DNA of 64,000 nt from Prunus persica. Taxonomy: Eukaryota > Streptophyta > Magnoliopsida > Rosales > Rosaceae. Shown piece after piece: positions 11,806 to 25,777 of this stretch; position 1 is the first letter of the stretch; each line of letters opens with the position of its first letter. The stretch spans positions 28,069,382 to 28,133,381 of the forward strand of contig NC_034010.1 of NCBI RefSeq assembly GCF_000346465.2. Direction: 5' to 3'. The notes below the pieces were generated by a model. The model made no database searches, was not told the origin of the DNA, and saw only the letters and a program-made list of their open reading frames with translations. Position numbers and translations under genes: made by a program.

Positions 11806-12084
11806 GTATTTTGTAAGTATTTTTAAAAATTGACTGCAATCCAAACTGGCCCTCTCTTCTCTCAAACGTTCCATTTTATGGTCGTAAATCTTCATTTTTG
11901 TTGGGATCCAACGTCCTCCCGCCAACGCAGATTTATCCCAAAAGGTTTAAGCTCCCACTCTCAGAACACTCACTCTATGCCGCTCTAAAACCCTAAACCT
12001 CCCTCCAGAGCTCCTCGAGTCTTTCTCCTCTCTCGCTCTAGAATTCAAAACCCTAGGGTTCTCACACACCAGCCTTCTCCGAAA

Positions 12085-15018
12085 ATGAGCTTCGCGGCAT
12101 ACAAGATGATGCACTGGCCGACGGGCATTGAGAACTGTGCATCGGGGTTCATCTCTCACTCACGCTCCGACTTCGTGCCTCGAATTCCTCCGATTCAGAC
12201 GGAGGACCTCGAGTCTGAATGGCCCACCTCGCGCCGAGAAATCGGCCCCATTCCAGACCTCGTCGTCACCGCCGGGAATGTCCTTGAAGTGTACGTCGTC
12301 AGAGTTCAAGAGGAAGATGGCACCAGAGGCCCTAGGGCTTCAGGAGAACCCAAACGTGGTGGTCTCATGGACGGCGTCTCTGGGGCTTCGCTTGAGCTCG
12401 TTTGCCATTACAGGTCTGTTGCCTTAATTAAACCTCGCTTTACTGTTTCTTCCACTGTCTTGGCATTTTTCTTGGAACTGCTTAATTAGTTATTCGTAAT
12501 ACGTATTCAAATTAATTACACAATTCCATGTTTGTTTGCATGTAATTGCATTGCAGATTGCACGGTAATGTGGTAACAATGGCGGTATTATCTAGTGGAG
12601 GTGGAGATGGTTCCAGAAGAAGAGATTCTATTATTTTAACCTTTGAAGATGCGAAAATTTCAGTTCTAGAGTTTGATGATTCAATTCATGGACTTCGTAC
12701 TAGGTGCGTTGTTATTTTTTGTTTACTGTTCTTGTTATTGTGGTCAATGTTATGTCAATTATGCCTTAATTTAATTCCAAATTGGAACACACCCGACTGT
12801 TTTGGGAAGTATTATCATTGTTGAATGTTTGTAAGTCGCGAATATTAAACCCTGAATACCTCTGAGATTTAAATGAGTTTTATGAACTTGCAAACTGGAT
12901 ACTTGATCTCATCTAGCAGGCTTCTGTGCGGTAACTGCGTTAACTTGAATTTGGTTGTGTAATTTAGTGATTGAAGGGCGTTAAAGTCCGTAATATGTGG
13001 TATGTACCATGATTCACCAGTTGTACCCATTATTACTTTAGTTGTATTGGAATTCGGGTTTGTATTTGGCTGAAAATGATTTTTGAATGTATGAAAACAC
13101 TCATGGTCTATGAAAATACTTCTAATACTGGCAATTATAAGAACAATATATTTTTCATCATTTGTTTAACTGTGTTGCAAGGTGATACTTATTCATTGAT
13201 GTTGACCTTCTTTCAGCTCTATGCACTGTTTTGAGGGCCCAGAGTGGCTTCATTTGAGAAGAGGTAGAGAGTCATTTGCAAGAGGCCCATTGGTTAAGGT
13301 TGATCCTCAAGGAAGGTGTGGAAGCATTCTTGTTTATGGTCTGCAAATGATAATACTTAAAGCTTCTCAGGTCTCTTCTCTTCCTAAAATTTGTATTTTA
13401 GTCATTGTGGTACTGGAACTCTCATGGCATCTTGTGTTGAAACGATATAGTACAAAAAGTTAATTTTGACCCTACTATATGTACTACAGGATTTTGAGGG
13501 AAATATGTAAGCATTGTTGGCTTAGCAACAGTTTTAAGTATTGGCTTGTATGTCTCTATTAGGAGCATATTCAAGTTGGTCTAGGTCATTGTGTCAACAA
13601 TGTATTGGCTCTCATAATCAACAAGGTATTGCTTGAAGTACTGGCTCTCGTGGCATCTTATGCCAAAAAATATAATACAAGAAGTTAATTTAGATTCATG
13701 CTTTATGAATTGTAGGATTTGGAGGGAAAAAAAGGAAACCTTGTTGGCTTAGTAACAGGTCTAAGTATTGGCTTGTGTGCAGTGTTAGCACCTTCAAGTA
13801 TTGGTGCTGGTCATTGCGCCTCAAGGTCCTAAAGTAGAGGTTTGCTCTAAAAAATGGGTCCTCCAATACAATTATACAATTTTAGATGACATCATGAACT
13901 GTCAAAAGCAAACACAATAGGCTTTCTTTTACCAACATTTCAATTTTCCCTCTATGTTTCAATTTGAATTTTTTGTTTCAGGGTGGCTCTGGTTTGGTTG
14001 GAGATGATGATAGTTTTGGTTCTGGAGGTGCAATTTCTTCTCGTATTGAGTCATCTTACATTGTTAATCTACGAGATATGGACATGAAGCATGTAAAGGA
14101 TTTTACATTTTTACATGGTGAGTTTTAATGATTAGTGTAAATTACTTAACGAGACTTTAGAAATGTTACAGATTCTATGATAATGAAATTCACATGTGAA
14201 TTTGAGTATTTGTAATAGGCTGAATTTCAAATATGTAAGATAAATGCATTATTTTAATTTTTTTTCCATAATAGTATTAAACCTATTTTGTTTCGTATGA
14301 CAAAATAGGTTCTTTCTAATAAATTTTGGTTTATACCTCTAAAGATTGACACAATATGTATTGTATAGGTTATATCGAGCCTGTGATGGTTATCCTTCAT
14401 GAGCGGGAGCTTACCTGGGCTGGGCGTGTCTCATGGAAGCACCACACTTGTATGATTTCTGCACTTAGTATCAGCACAACTTTGAAGCAGCATCCTCTCA
14501 TATGGTCAGCTGTTGTAAGTTCTAGAATAAAATTGAAACTACCCACTGAAAAGTTCTGTGTTTTTCTCCAACTTTGTTATTTAGTATATGTAGTTTAGAA
14601 ACATTGTGATCTAAGAAATTAATGTTTCAGCATTCAGCTGAATGTGAAAATATGAACAAAGATTTCTTCAAGCTCTTGCATCCTTTTGCTATACTAGAGA
14701 ATGTGTATACTCATACAATTTAGGTGACCCGAAAGATTAGCTCTCTTGCATTCACTGTATTTCTTCATATGTTCCTGCCAGAATCTCCCACATGATGCCT
14801 ACAAGCTACTTGCTGTACCATCTCCAATTGGTGGTGTTCTTGTGATTAGTGCAAATTCTATTCATTACCATAGCCAGGTAATTTTATTTCTAGAGTCGAA
14901 TTCTAATAGCTGGCTGAAGCAAAAATTTATGGGCTTTTTTTCTTACTTCATGCAGTCAGCCTCATGTGCGTTGGCATTGAACAGTTACGCTGTTTCTGCT
15001 GATAACAGGTCCCAACTC

Positions 15019-15059
<41 letters not shown>

Positions 15060-18000
15060 TTCACACACTCCACAGACCCCTGTCCTCCCTCCCTCTCATC
15101 TCATTGGCTGATTGCTCTCATCCAAACTTTGTGTTTAAATGACTATTGACTTCAGCTGGCATATCATTTTGAGTTTGAGTGGGTGAGGCCCCATATTTTT
15201 CTTTCCATAACTTAATTTATTTTCTGTTTCATTCAGTCAAGAGATGCCAAGATCTAGTTTCACCGTGGAGCTTGACACTGCCAATGCAACTTGGTTATTG
15301 AACGATGTAGCCTTGCTGTCTACAAAAACTGGAGAGCTACTATTGCTTACCCTTGTTTATGATGGACGGTCGGTAATTGCAATTCGATTTATTCTATGTT
15401 TTTACTTATTTTGATTTCCTTTGAGCCTAGGATGATTCTCGAGCAGTTTATTTTTTCCTCTGCCCACATTTATAGGACATGCATATGCATTCGTCTGCTC
15501 AAAGTATTTTGCTAGGTAATAACCTATTTTTACAATCTGCAGGGTTGTGCAGAGACTTGACCTTTCAAAGTCTAAAGCTTCAGTACTTACGTCGGTTAGT
15601 TAAATTTTGATTTTCTTTTGCTCTAATTTATTTTTAGATATTCATGTAACAGATCTTCAGTTCCATGCATGTAATTAATTGTAGCGTTTGTGAAAAATAT
15701 GCTAAATTTTTCTGTAGGGTATTACGAAAGTTGGAAATTCGTTATTTTTTCTGGGCAGTCGGTTGGGGGACAGTTTGCTTGTGCAGTTCACTTGTGGTGT
15801 AGGGGGCTCAGTGTTGTCATCTGATATGAAGGATGAGGTTTGTGTTGGATGTCGTTAATTTTCCACTTAGTTGCTCTTCGTCAAAAATTGATCCCTATTT
15901 ATTTATTTATTTATTTTTGAAATGGTTATTCTCCTTTATAACTTTTTTCTTTAATGAGATTTTGAATTCAGCCCTCATATTTTGATGTTTACTCAATCTT
16001 AAGAGTCTTGTAATCTTTTCCAACATTATCTTGATAGTCCTGGTGCTTAAATTTTACAGGTAGGAGATATTGAAGGTGATGCCCCATTGGCAAAGCGATT
16101 GCGAATGTCATCTTCTGATGCATTGCAAGATATGGTTAGTGGCGAGGAGCTCTCTTTGTATGGGTCAGCTCCAAATAATGCAGAATCAGCTCAGGTTGGT
16201 TAACTATCTGGGAATGCATTTCTGTTTCCGTTTTTAACCTGCTTAATTTGTTCAATATGTGGAGTGAGGGGATCCCTCCCCATAGTAGGAAGAGAAGTTG
16301 AAAACAGGAAAAAATAGTCTCAACCTTAATTTATGTCATTTTATTGGGTTATGCTTTAGGCTTTGTAATAACCGTAGTTACAACCTTGACTTTTCTAGTA
16401 GTTCTATAGTTTAATTACAGTGGTTTCCTTATTTTGTTTGTCTAGTTATTATAATGATTTGTGTGCTGATATTTGCTTGTGTAGTTGGTGGGAGAAATTG
16501 ATTGTTCAATGTTGCAAATGAGTTTACATCGTAAAATATCTTGACGTTTATTTGACTTATGAATTTTAACATTGTTTTCCTTGCTCATCATATTATTATT
16601 TTTCCTTTTATGCAATATAATGACCTTTCTTTTCTTTCTTTGGGTGCATGCAGAAGTCTTTTTCATTTGCTGTAAGGGACTCTTTGATTAATGTTGGTCC
16701 TTTGAAGGACTTCTCCTATGGTTTAAGGATTAATGCAGATGCAAATGCTACTGGAATTGCTAAACAGAGTAATTACGAACTGGTTAGTCTGATGATTACT
16801 TGTTCTCCTTTCTATAGTATTCGTCCTCTTCTTTTTTAGCTTAATCATATTTTACTTTAGGATATTGTGGATTTTTTTTTGGTTATTTGAAAATCGGGGG
16901 ATTTTATGTTATTACTGTTTTTATAAAATGATCTCTATATTCTCTCGGATAATTTTTAGGTGTGCTGTTCGGGTCATGGAAAGAATGGTGCTCTCTGTGT
17001 TCTTCGTCAATCAATTCGTCCAGAAATGATTACTGAGGTCGGTGGTAGTCTATTTTTCTGTTGAATGCATTAGGTCCCCTAACTTCATATGTCCTGCTGC
17101 TGTTTTAATATCTCTTCACATAGTGTTACATACCTATACCCTTGGGGTTTTAAATTGATTTTTCTTGCTAAAATGCATTGTCCTGTAGCCAAGATTAGTT
17201 AAAATGACCCAACTTCTTCCCCTCCTCCCATTTTTGACGTAGCAGGTTGAACTACCAGGCTGCAAGGGAATTTGGACTGTTTACCACAAGAATGCACGTG
17301 GTCATAATGCTGACTCTTCTAAAATTGCTGCTTCTGATGACGAGTTTCATGCATATTTAATTATAAGTCTGGAGGCTCGTACAATGGTAAGTCGTCTACT
17401 TTCTCGTGTTAGATTATAGTTGGAAGTATCTGTCAAGACTTAATTATTTGTAAATTATTTTCTTGTTTATAGAGCTACTTGCTTTTCATAATGAAATCAT
17501 TCCTTGCGACATGCAATGCTAGAAATGTGTGCGACGTTTTTTAAATCATGCCAAAATTAGCTACTTGCAAAGCCAATTTACATTGTACAAAATCAGCCTG
17601 TGGTGGAGAGGGAATATGGTTTGAGCCTTCTAGCAGATGATTTGTAGCTTGTGGATTAGTAATCAGTTGCCACCTTTAATGATTCTCTCCTTCCCTTCTC
17701 TTTCTGCCTTCCTCCTTAATCTCGTTCCTTGTCCCTCCGCTGGATACTGCATCTAGGATTTCTTTGTTCAAATTGTTCAATATCTTCTGCTGATCTGAGT
17801 GAGAATCGCTTCTTTCATAATCTGTAGTTTTCATGAGAGTCTGCATGTTACATTTTATATTAATTCAACGTGATTATCATTTGTCAGGTTATATGAGTGA
17901 GTGTCTATATGACTGCGAATGTGTTAAGTAGCTGGTTTTTGGAATAGATGCCGTCTCAGTCTGATAACTGTTCTGGAACTAAATATTTAAACATTAGGAA

Positions 18001-21000
18001 GATAAAAAAGAAGCGACTTTCTGTTTTAATGTGTTGGCAATCCATATAAGAAAGTGTGTTGTCTTTTTATTTTGATATTTTCAATTGGCATCAGAATTTT
18101 TTTCCAATTATTTTGACCCCTCCTCAAAACCAAAATGATGGCTAGGTACTTGAAACAGCTGATCTTCTGAGTGAAGTCACAGAAAGTGTCGACTATTTCG
18201 TGCAAGGGAGAACAATTGCTGCAGGGAATTTGTTTGGAAGGTAAACTTGTATCTTTTATAAATTTATGTGTTTCTCCTTGCCCTGCCTTGGCATATCTTC
18301 TTCATGGGTAGTTTAACTCTCCTTAAGATTCTCTCCTACCTTTGTTTTTTGTGACTAGCTTCATGTTTCCTCATCAATATGCATTTACAACTACATAGTT
18401 TGTTTTGATTGTTCTGAATCTTTTCCATAATAATTCTTTTTTGTTTTGAAGGCGTCGAGTTGTGCAGGTTTATGAACGTGGTGCTCGAATTTTAGATGGT
18501 TCTTTTATGACTCAGGATTTAAGCTTTGGAACTTCAAACTCTGAAATGGGTTCTGGTTCAGAGAGCTCCACAGTGCTATCAGTTTCTATTGTTGATCCCT
18601 ATGTTTTACTGAGAATGTCTGATGGTGGTATCCGGCTCCTTGTTGGAGGTATGTTTTGTCAGAAAAATGTTGTATGTATAATTCTTAAAAGATTTTGAGT
18701 GTACTGCTGATCTTCTTGACATGTCACTTATAGTTGTTTCTCTTGTCGGAATTTTATGTTTCATTATGATAAAGTTGGATCTGCTCATTATGATTTTGAT
18801 TTGCAGATCCTTCTTTGTGCACTGTTTCTACAAGCATTCCAGCTGCCTTTGAGAGCTCAAAGAAATCGATATCTGCCTGCACACTGTATCATGATAAAGG
18901 ACCTGAGCCATGGCTCCGGAAGACAAGTACTGATGCTTGGCTTTCCACAGGAATTGACGAGGCTATTGATGGTGCTGATGGTGTCTCACATGATCAGGGT
19001 GATGTATATTGTGTTGTTTGTTATGAAAGCGGTTCCCTTGAAATATTTGATGTGCCCAATTTCAATTGTGTTTTCTCTGTGGATAAGTTTGTATCGGGAA
19101 ATGCACACCTCATTGATACATTAATGCGAGACCCACCAAAAGATCCCCAAAAACTGATCAACAAAAGTTCTGAAGAAGTGAGTGGCCAGGGCCGGAAAGA
19201 AAATATACAGAATATGAAAGTTGTAGAGCTGGCTATGCAGAGATGGTCGGGACAGCATAGCCGTCCTTTTCTTTTCGGGATTTTGAATGATGGGATGATT
19301 CTTTGTTACCATGCTTACTTGTTTGAAGGTCCAGAGACTGCCTCTAAAACTGAGGATTCAGCTTCTGCTCAGAATACTACTGGTGTAAGCAATCTTAGTG
19401 CTTCCAGGCTCAGAAATTTGAGATTTGTTCGTGTCCCCTTGGACACATATGCTAAAAAGGACACATCAAATGAGACATCGTGCCAAAGAATGACAATTTT
19501 TAAGAACATTGCTGGCTATCAGGGGTTGTTCCTTTCCGGGTCAAGACCAGCTTGGTTTATGGTGTTCAGAGAACGTCTACGCATTCATCCACAGGTGAGA
19601 AATCTGAGTATCTTTTTAAAATGAAGGAAACAATTGAGACAACCTAAATTTATATGCATTTTAGTAACCATATAACATAATTTTCCTGAAAGGATGACTT
19701 TAAAAGATATTTTCCCCCTCTTCTGTCATGCTATTCAAGAATCTGGCTTTTCAGAATGGAAGTTATTTTCTTTGAGATTGAATTGGATGGAGTTATTTTG
19801 TATGAGATTTGATCTCATCTTCCTCAGGGTTATTATTGCCCATATGTGCAAATTCAAAGTTTTAATGGATGCTAACTACGCAGCTGGGCTACTTATTAAT
19901 TTTTTTTTTTGGGCAGCTTTGTGATGGTTCAGTCGTTGCCGTCACTGTTCTTCACAATGTTAACTGTAACCATGGGCTCATATATGTTACATCACAGGTT
20001 TGAAAACAGTATGTTTCCATTCTCTGTGTAATTGTCTCCGCAACTCACAATTTTATGGCTAATCCTTTTTACTTCTATCCCTAATTTCTAGGGTATTTTG
20101 AAGATTTGCCAACTGCCGCCTATCACAAGTTATGACAATTATTGGCCAGTACAAAAGGTGGGTACTTCTGTTTAAGTCAATGTATAAGTCCAACAGGTGT
20201 ATCGTGCCATCTATATTCGAAGTTAAGTTTATGCATATTTAAAAGTTTTGGCATTAATGTTTATTATTTTTTATGATTTGATTAGATTCCGTTGAAAGGA
20301 ACTCCTCATCAGGTCACTTACTTTGCTGAGAAGAATTTATACCCGCTTATAGTTTCAGTACCCGTGAGTATATATAAACCCTCAACAGTTTTTTGGCCTA
20401 AACAGTATTATCTATTTATTAAGCTTTTTGTTTTATAAGTTGGTCTAGTATGCGTGCATCCAGATAGGCACACATTATATATCAATAGTGCGGTATACAA
20501 CACACAAATATATGTCAAGAGACATTTGCCAATGTCTTACTCAGTATATGGTTATTCCATAAGCACAAATCCTTTTTAATCTGAGTTTTCTGTCAACTTT
20601 TGTTCAACTCTGTTTCTAGAATTTGTTTTCGTTCTTGTCCATACACACTATGTACTCATTTTGAGTAATGTACATCAATTACTTCAGGTTCATAAGCCAC
20701 TGAATCAAGTTCTTTCATCTCTGGTTGATCAAGAAGTTGGCCATCAGGTTGAAAATCATAACTTGAGTTCTGATGAACTACACCGAACTTATAGTGTTGA
20801 TGAATTTGAGATTCGGATTATGGAGCCGGACAAATCTGGTGGCCCTTGGCAAACTAAAGCTACCATTCCAATGCAAACTTCTGAAAATGCTCTAACTGTT
20901 CGAGTGGTTACACTTTTTGTAAGTTTGCTGTTTTATTCATCTGCCTAATTTTGGGTGTTAGACCATGATTTCTGTATCCTTTTGTTCCACCTTTCCTCTC

Positions 21001-23098
21001 TGTATTTCTGAAAGAGGTGTTGGATGGAATAAAGTATGTATCATAGAAAGTACGCTGGTGTATGCATAATCTCATTGTCTTTTGTTTTTCCAAAATAGTT
21101 GATGTGGTACTTCATTGCAGAATACAACCACAAAAGAGAATGAAACACTTTTAGCAATTGGGACTGCTTATGTGCAAGGGGAGGATGTTGCTGGGAGAGG
21201 ACGGGTTCTTTTATTTTCAGCTGGAAAAAGTGCTGACAATACCCAGACCTTGGTATTTTTCTGGATCATTTAAATCTTTACCTTCTTAACTGTCTATTAT
21301 AATTCCCCACAATATCTATTGCTGTACTAAGTTTATAGGTCACTTTCAGTCCTTTTGGGATTCTTTAAAGTCCTCTCTATGAGATAAAGTCAGTTATTTC
21401 TGTTTTCAGGTTTCAGAGGTTTACTCCAAAGAATTGAAGGGTGCCATTTCTGCATTAGCCTCACTTCAAGGTCATCTGTTGATAGCTTCTGGCCCTAAAA
21501 TTATTTTACACAAGTGGAATGGTACTGAACTGAATGGTGTGGCATTTTTTGATGTTCCACCATTATATGTTGTGAGCTTAAATATTGTACGTATACTTTC
21601 TTTATTCAGCTGTCTCTTTTAATTGATTATTTTCTCTGTATGCAAACCTGGATATCAGTACTTGAATTTATGAATAAATGTTGTGATGTGAACTCTGAGG
21701 GTGTCTTGAAATGTATCAGAAAAGAGGAATCATAAGTTTGTTAAGTCTGCCAAAATTTGTTTTGCTTATATAGTTGTGCATGCACGTGTCTATGTGAATA
21801 ATGTTTGTTGTGCTGAATTTATTAAGATTTACATGTTTCTGAGCAATATGTGACCATTTTCGAAGACTAAATTTGTTCTTGCAGGTCAAGAATTTTATCC
21901 TTCTCGGTGACGTTCACAAAAGCATTTACTTTCTCAGTTGGAAGGAGCAGGGAGCTCAACTCACTTTATTGGCCAAGGATTTTGGTAACCTTGATTGTTT
22001 TGCAACGGAGTTTTTGATTGACGGAAGTACGCTGAGCCTTGTAGTTGCAGACGAGCAAAAGAACATTCAGGTTAGTGCATTGTACTTTGGATGCATGTTA
22101 GTCCTATTTCGGTCTCTCTTCTAACCTTGCCCCCACACACAAACATACTGGGGGTTCACCATCTTCTTCTCAATAAAATTTTCTTTTATTGTGAAGTTAC
22201 AGTTCTCTTTTTGTCATGTATTAACAATGTTGGACAGTGTTGGCTTACTTCTGTTTAAATGAATACATTTATTATGCCAAAACAGATATTTTACTATGCA
22301 CCAAAGATGTCTGAGAGTTGGAAAGGCCAGAAGCTTCTCTCAAGGGCTGAGTTTCATGTTGGTACCCATGTGACTAAGTTCCTGCGGTTGCAGATGCTCT
22401 CTACTTCATCTGACCGAACAGGGACCAATCCGGGCTCTGATAAAACCAATCGCTATGCTCTGTTATTCGGTACCCTGGATGGGAGCATTGGCTGTATTGC
22501 CCCTCTTGATGAACTGACATTTCGTAGGTTGCAGTCATTACAGAAAAAGCTTGTGGATGCTGTTCACCATGTTGCTGGTCTGAATCCAAGAGCTTTCCGC
22601 CAGTTTCAGTCAAATGGAAAGGCTCATCGGCCTGGCCCTGACACCATAGTTGACTGTGAGCTTCTAAGCCAGTAAGTTCTGTGCTCCTTCTAACTTGCTT
22701 AGATGACAGTTTTTGATGTCTTTCAAGATGCAGAAGATCTTGTCCTGGTGCTGGATATTATTTGCTTTTCTTGTTTACATCATTAGAGGTATTAGTATGC
22801 TCATATTTTCTTAGCGGAGGCTTGTCTCAGGAGAGAAGTTATTATGCTAATATGGAATGATGCACCCTAGTTACAGACTACAGTATAAAGCTCTTATTGT
22901 TATGCAACGCATTTAACAGTATTTAATGCCAGGATAATTAATACTGGGCACTAACAACTGTAATATAATTTCCATCCTTGCAGTTATGAGATGCTTCCAT
23001 TGGAGGAACAGCTTGAAATTGCAAACCAGATAGGGACGACTCGTTCACAAATTTTCTCAAACTTAAATGACCTCTCCATAGGAACGAGCTTCTTGTGA
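12085..23098 (+). CDS. CPSF160: Cleavage and polyadenylation specificity factor subunit 1 (CPSF160), complete
   Basis: Scaffold subunit of the nuclear pre-mRNA 3'-end processing complex that recognises the AAUAAA signal. The start MSFAAYKMMHWPTGIENC and end TSFL-stop match the plant family. I read 26 exons: 12085-12413, 12557-12703, 13217-13370, 13982-14117, 14369-14514, 14782-14877, 14956-15008, 15237-15368, 15543-15594, 15718-15837, 16060-16194, 16654-16782, 16960-17037, 17246-17386, 18146-18240, 18452-18648, 18807-19594, 19917-19997, 20092-20157, 20286-20363, 20688-20918, 21121-21252, 21410-21586, 21885-22070, 22286-22671, 22984-23098. They sum to 4380 bases, 1459 residues, close to the ~1440 expected. 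Every phase joins and all junctions are GT-AG. The N-terminal region and C-terminal CPSF_A region (SGPKIILHKWNG onward) are intact. A CT microsatellite lies in intron 7. It looks like an ordinary functional housekeeping gene. Confidence 0.96.
15015..15058. repeat. (CT)n microsatellite in a CPSF160 intron
   Basis: A run of about 20 CT dinucleotides just after the exon 7 donor. Any reading frame through it is an artefact. Confidence 0.9.
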
Positions 23099-23429
23099 CT
23101 TGAGTGCATCACATTTGAAAATGAGCTTAGAGAGATGGTGCACATCATTATGTTTGGATTGCCGCATTCCTGGTAAGTTGGTATTACCTTGTTCATTCGT
23201 GATTGTTGGTGTGATCCGCAGAATTGAGATAAAATTCGGCGAGGGGGTCGGAGAGAATTGGGAAATGTTGTAACTCCAATGTTGTATTTATTAATTTGTG
23301 CTAAACAAATGATGACTGGTCATTACTTTTAGGTGACAAGCATCAAGAGGTGCTAGCTAACCATACTGCTAGGGTTAGAATTTTGTTCAGTTTTGCCATG
23401 ACGAAATGACGAACCATCATTGGCCTATA

Positions 23430-24165
23430 GGCCATGTTTGGTGATTGGGATTGAATTGGATTGCATTGGATTGAAAATGATAACACTAATCCAATGATGT
23501 GTTTGGTACTACACATTATTATGGGGTTAGATTAATTGAAATGTGCTATTACATGGCTTAGCGCATTTCCACCGGGGCCCTAGCTGGGGCAAGAGGTCCC
23601 TCCGGCCAAGAAATGCAGCTCCAGCGGTACAAAACAGCCCAGGCAAGGCATGGGCTCCATCAAGCCATGGCGGGTCTGAAGGCAAGAACAGCCTAAGTTG
23701 TTGCTTGAGGGTTGTGATGTCATCAACAATTTTTTTTTTAATAAAAAAAGTAATAAAAAAAAGATTTGAAAAAATACCAAAAAGAAATATTTTTTTATTT
23801 ATAAATACTGTCATATTCTTCACTTCCCACACCAAAATTCTATACAAATTCATTTCCTCATATCTTATGTGAATAATGGTTGACCTTGAGTTGTCATCGC
23901 AATGGGTAGAAAATCAACAACAAAATTACTGGGGCAGACACTATTCATGTGAATGGTGACAACCCATGATTATCCTTGCCTTTTGCCATTGCAAAGGGGT
24001 GGAAATGCTCTTAGTAGGATTAGGCATACTCCAATCCAACTTAATCTCGACATTTTGGTAGGATTCATAATCCTATTACATTTGGCTTTAGTATGATTGG
24101 ATATAATCCAATCCATGTTCTTTTTAGGCAACCAAACATTTGATTAGGATTATGAATCCAATCCA
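23430..24165. mobile_element. Outer MITE-like element rich in GGATTGGATT, holding a nested insert
   Basis: The left side starts GGCCATGTTTGGT and continues with ATTGAATTGGATTG. The right side has the complementary AATCCAATCC and ACCAAACAT motifs near 24120-24165. The terminal repeats are imperfect and the exact ends are uncertain. No coding content. Confidence 0.4.
23561..24010. mobile_element. MITE, 450 bp, TTA target duplication
   Basis: Terminal inverted repeats GCGCATTTCCACC (left) and, on the complement, GAGCATTTCCACC (right), flanked on both sides by TTA (23558-23560 and 24011-24013). Three-base TTA duplications are typical of PIF/Harbinger-type MITEs. It sits inside the preceding element. 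Confidence 0.75.
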
Positions 24166-24182
24166 ACTACATAATCCAACTC

Positions 24183-24300
24183 ACTAAACAGAGAAATGAT
24201 AACACTATTTTGCTATCCAGGCCAATAGCTACGACACATGTGATAATTCTTCCACATGGCATAGCATTATTGGCCGGGAATAGCAAAATAGTGTTATTCC
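24183..24300. mobile_element. Short foldback MITE (~118 bp)
   Basis: Inverted arms ATAACACTATTTTGCTAT and ATAGCAAAATAGTGTTAT, each followed inward by GGCCAATA/TATTGGCC, enclose a ~45-base centre. Confidence 0.7.
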
Positions 24301-24597
24301 CGTTGTAACTAAGTTTTTCACAAGGTGGGCAACATGAGATATTGATGGGCATTTCTTTAGTAATTCAATGCAAAATGCAACTTTTGTAATAATTCATATC
24401 AAGGACTAAAATATCAATAATATGGACGAAATATCAATGATATTATCGTTTTTTCTGGTCTAGGATATTTTAGAACATATCCATACACATATCATATAAG
24501 TATCGATAATATTGACGTCGATAATTTCTCACATTTTAGAAACATTTGGCCAAAATATCAATAATATTGATATGATGAAGACAATGAAAAATTTGAA

Positions 24598-24996
24598 GAG
24601 TTATTTACAATAACACCCCCTGAGGTTTCTTGTGTTTTCACAAAACTCCCTCATGTCTCAAAAATTACATGAACACTCCCTAAGGTTTCAGTTTGTTTTC
24701 ACCAAACTCATTTTCGTTGATTATTTGTCCAAAAATTGATGATTTCATTGAAAAAAAACTTAAGCAAAGGACACAATTAACCTCAATGAGGTATATGCAA
24801 TCTAATCTCAAAGGCCAACTTTGTCATTTAGAGATTTTTTATATATATAAAATCATTAATCTTTGGATGAAAAATCAATGAAAATGAGTTTTGTGAAAAC
24901 AATTTAAAACCTCATAGGGTGGTTTTATAATTTCTAAACCTCAAGGAGATTTGTGAAAAAGCCGAAAACCTCAGTGACTGTTAGTGTAAATAACTC
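24598..24996. mobile_element. Mutator-like MITE (399 bp)
   Basis: Terminal inverted repeats GAGTTATTTACA / GTAAATAACTC extend imperfectly inward through the TGAGGTTT and GTTTTCAC motifs. The flanks AAATTTGAA and AAATTTAAA form a 9-base duplication with one mismatch, the length expected of Mutator-type insertion. Confidence 0.65.
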
Positions 24997-25777
24997 AAAT
25001 TTAAACATTATAGGAACTTTATGTGGTACTAAGTCACTTATGTATCTTACCGTGCAATGTATAAAGTGTAAAAATATTGTAGTAAATCATTATAAATAAA
25101 TGATTATAGTGTGTTTAATTTTCTTTCATTAATTACTACATATTTTCTACACTCGCAATATTTGTTAACTCGCTATAGTCAACTTAAATTAGTTAAACTC
25201 ATCATGAATTGCACTTCCTTCTAATTTTTTGTGATAAAGTAATAGATAATTGAGTAAATAAACATCCTCCAAAGTTTCAAGAAAAATTTCCAAGTTTTTC
25301 TTACAATTTCCATAAAATTTTCCGTGTTTTTGAACTACTGATATTTTCCAAACTATCGCTATTTCAATCATTGATTCAGATATACACTGGGAAGAGGTAA
25401 TGGCCAAAACTTTTTTGTTTGTTTGTTTTTTAAAATCTCAATCTTGGGTGATTTTTCTATGAAGTAAAACCGCAATGCAAGGCCTCGTTTCGTTCTGAAA
25501 ACAATTGATTAATAGAGTTTAAACCCTAGCCAGAAAGTGATTAAGAGGGAGGGATAGACATATGCCTCATGACTCAGACTCCTCTTTCGCTTTTGTGTTG
25601 GCTCAGCAGTAAATTACTGTTGGCAAACAGTCAATAAGACTACCGTGAATATATTTTACCACTTAGATTAGATGGCAAAATTCTAGTAAATTTGAGATGT
25701 AATCATTAATCCGAAACATTTCCACGGGCCTCCTGTATGACTTCAGCTGTTCTGTTGACAAAACTACGGGGTTTAAT

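Noticed and set aside
15001..15111. Ser/Leu-repeat frame through the CT run
   Set aside because: A microsatellite inside a CPSF160 intron; same reasoning for frames at 27403, 28475 and 29566.
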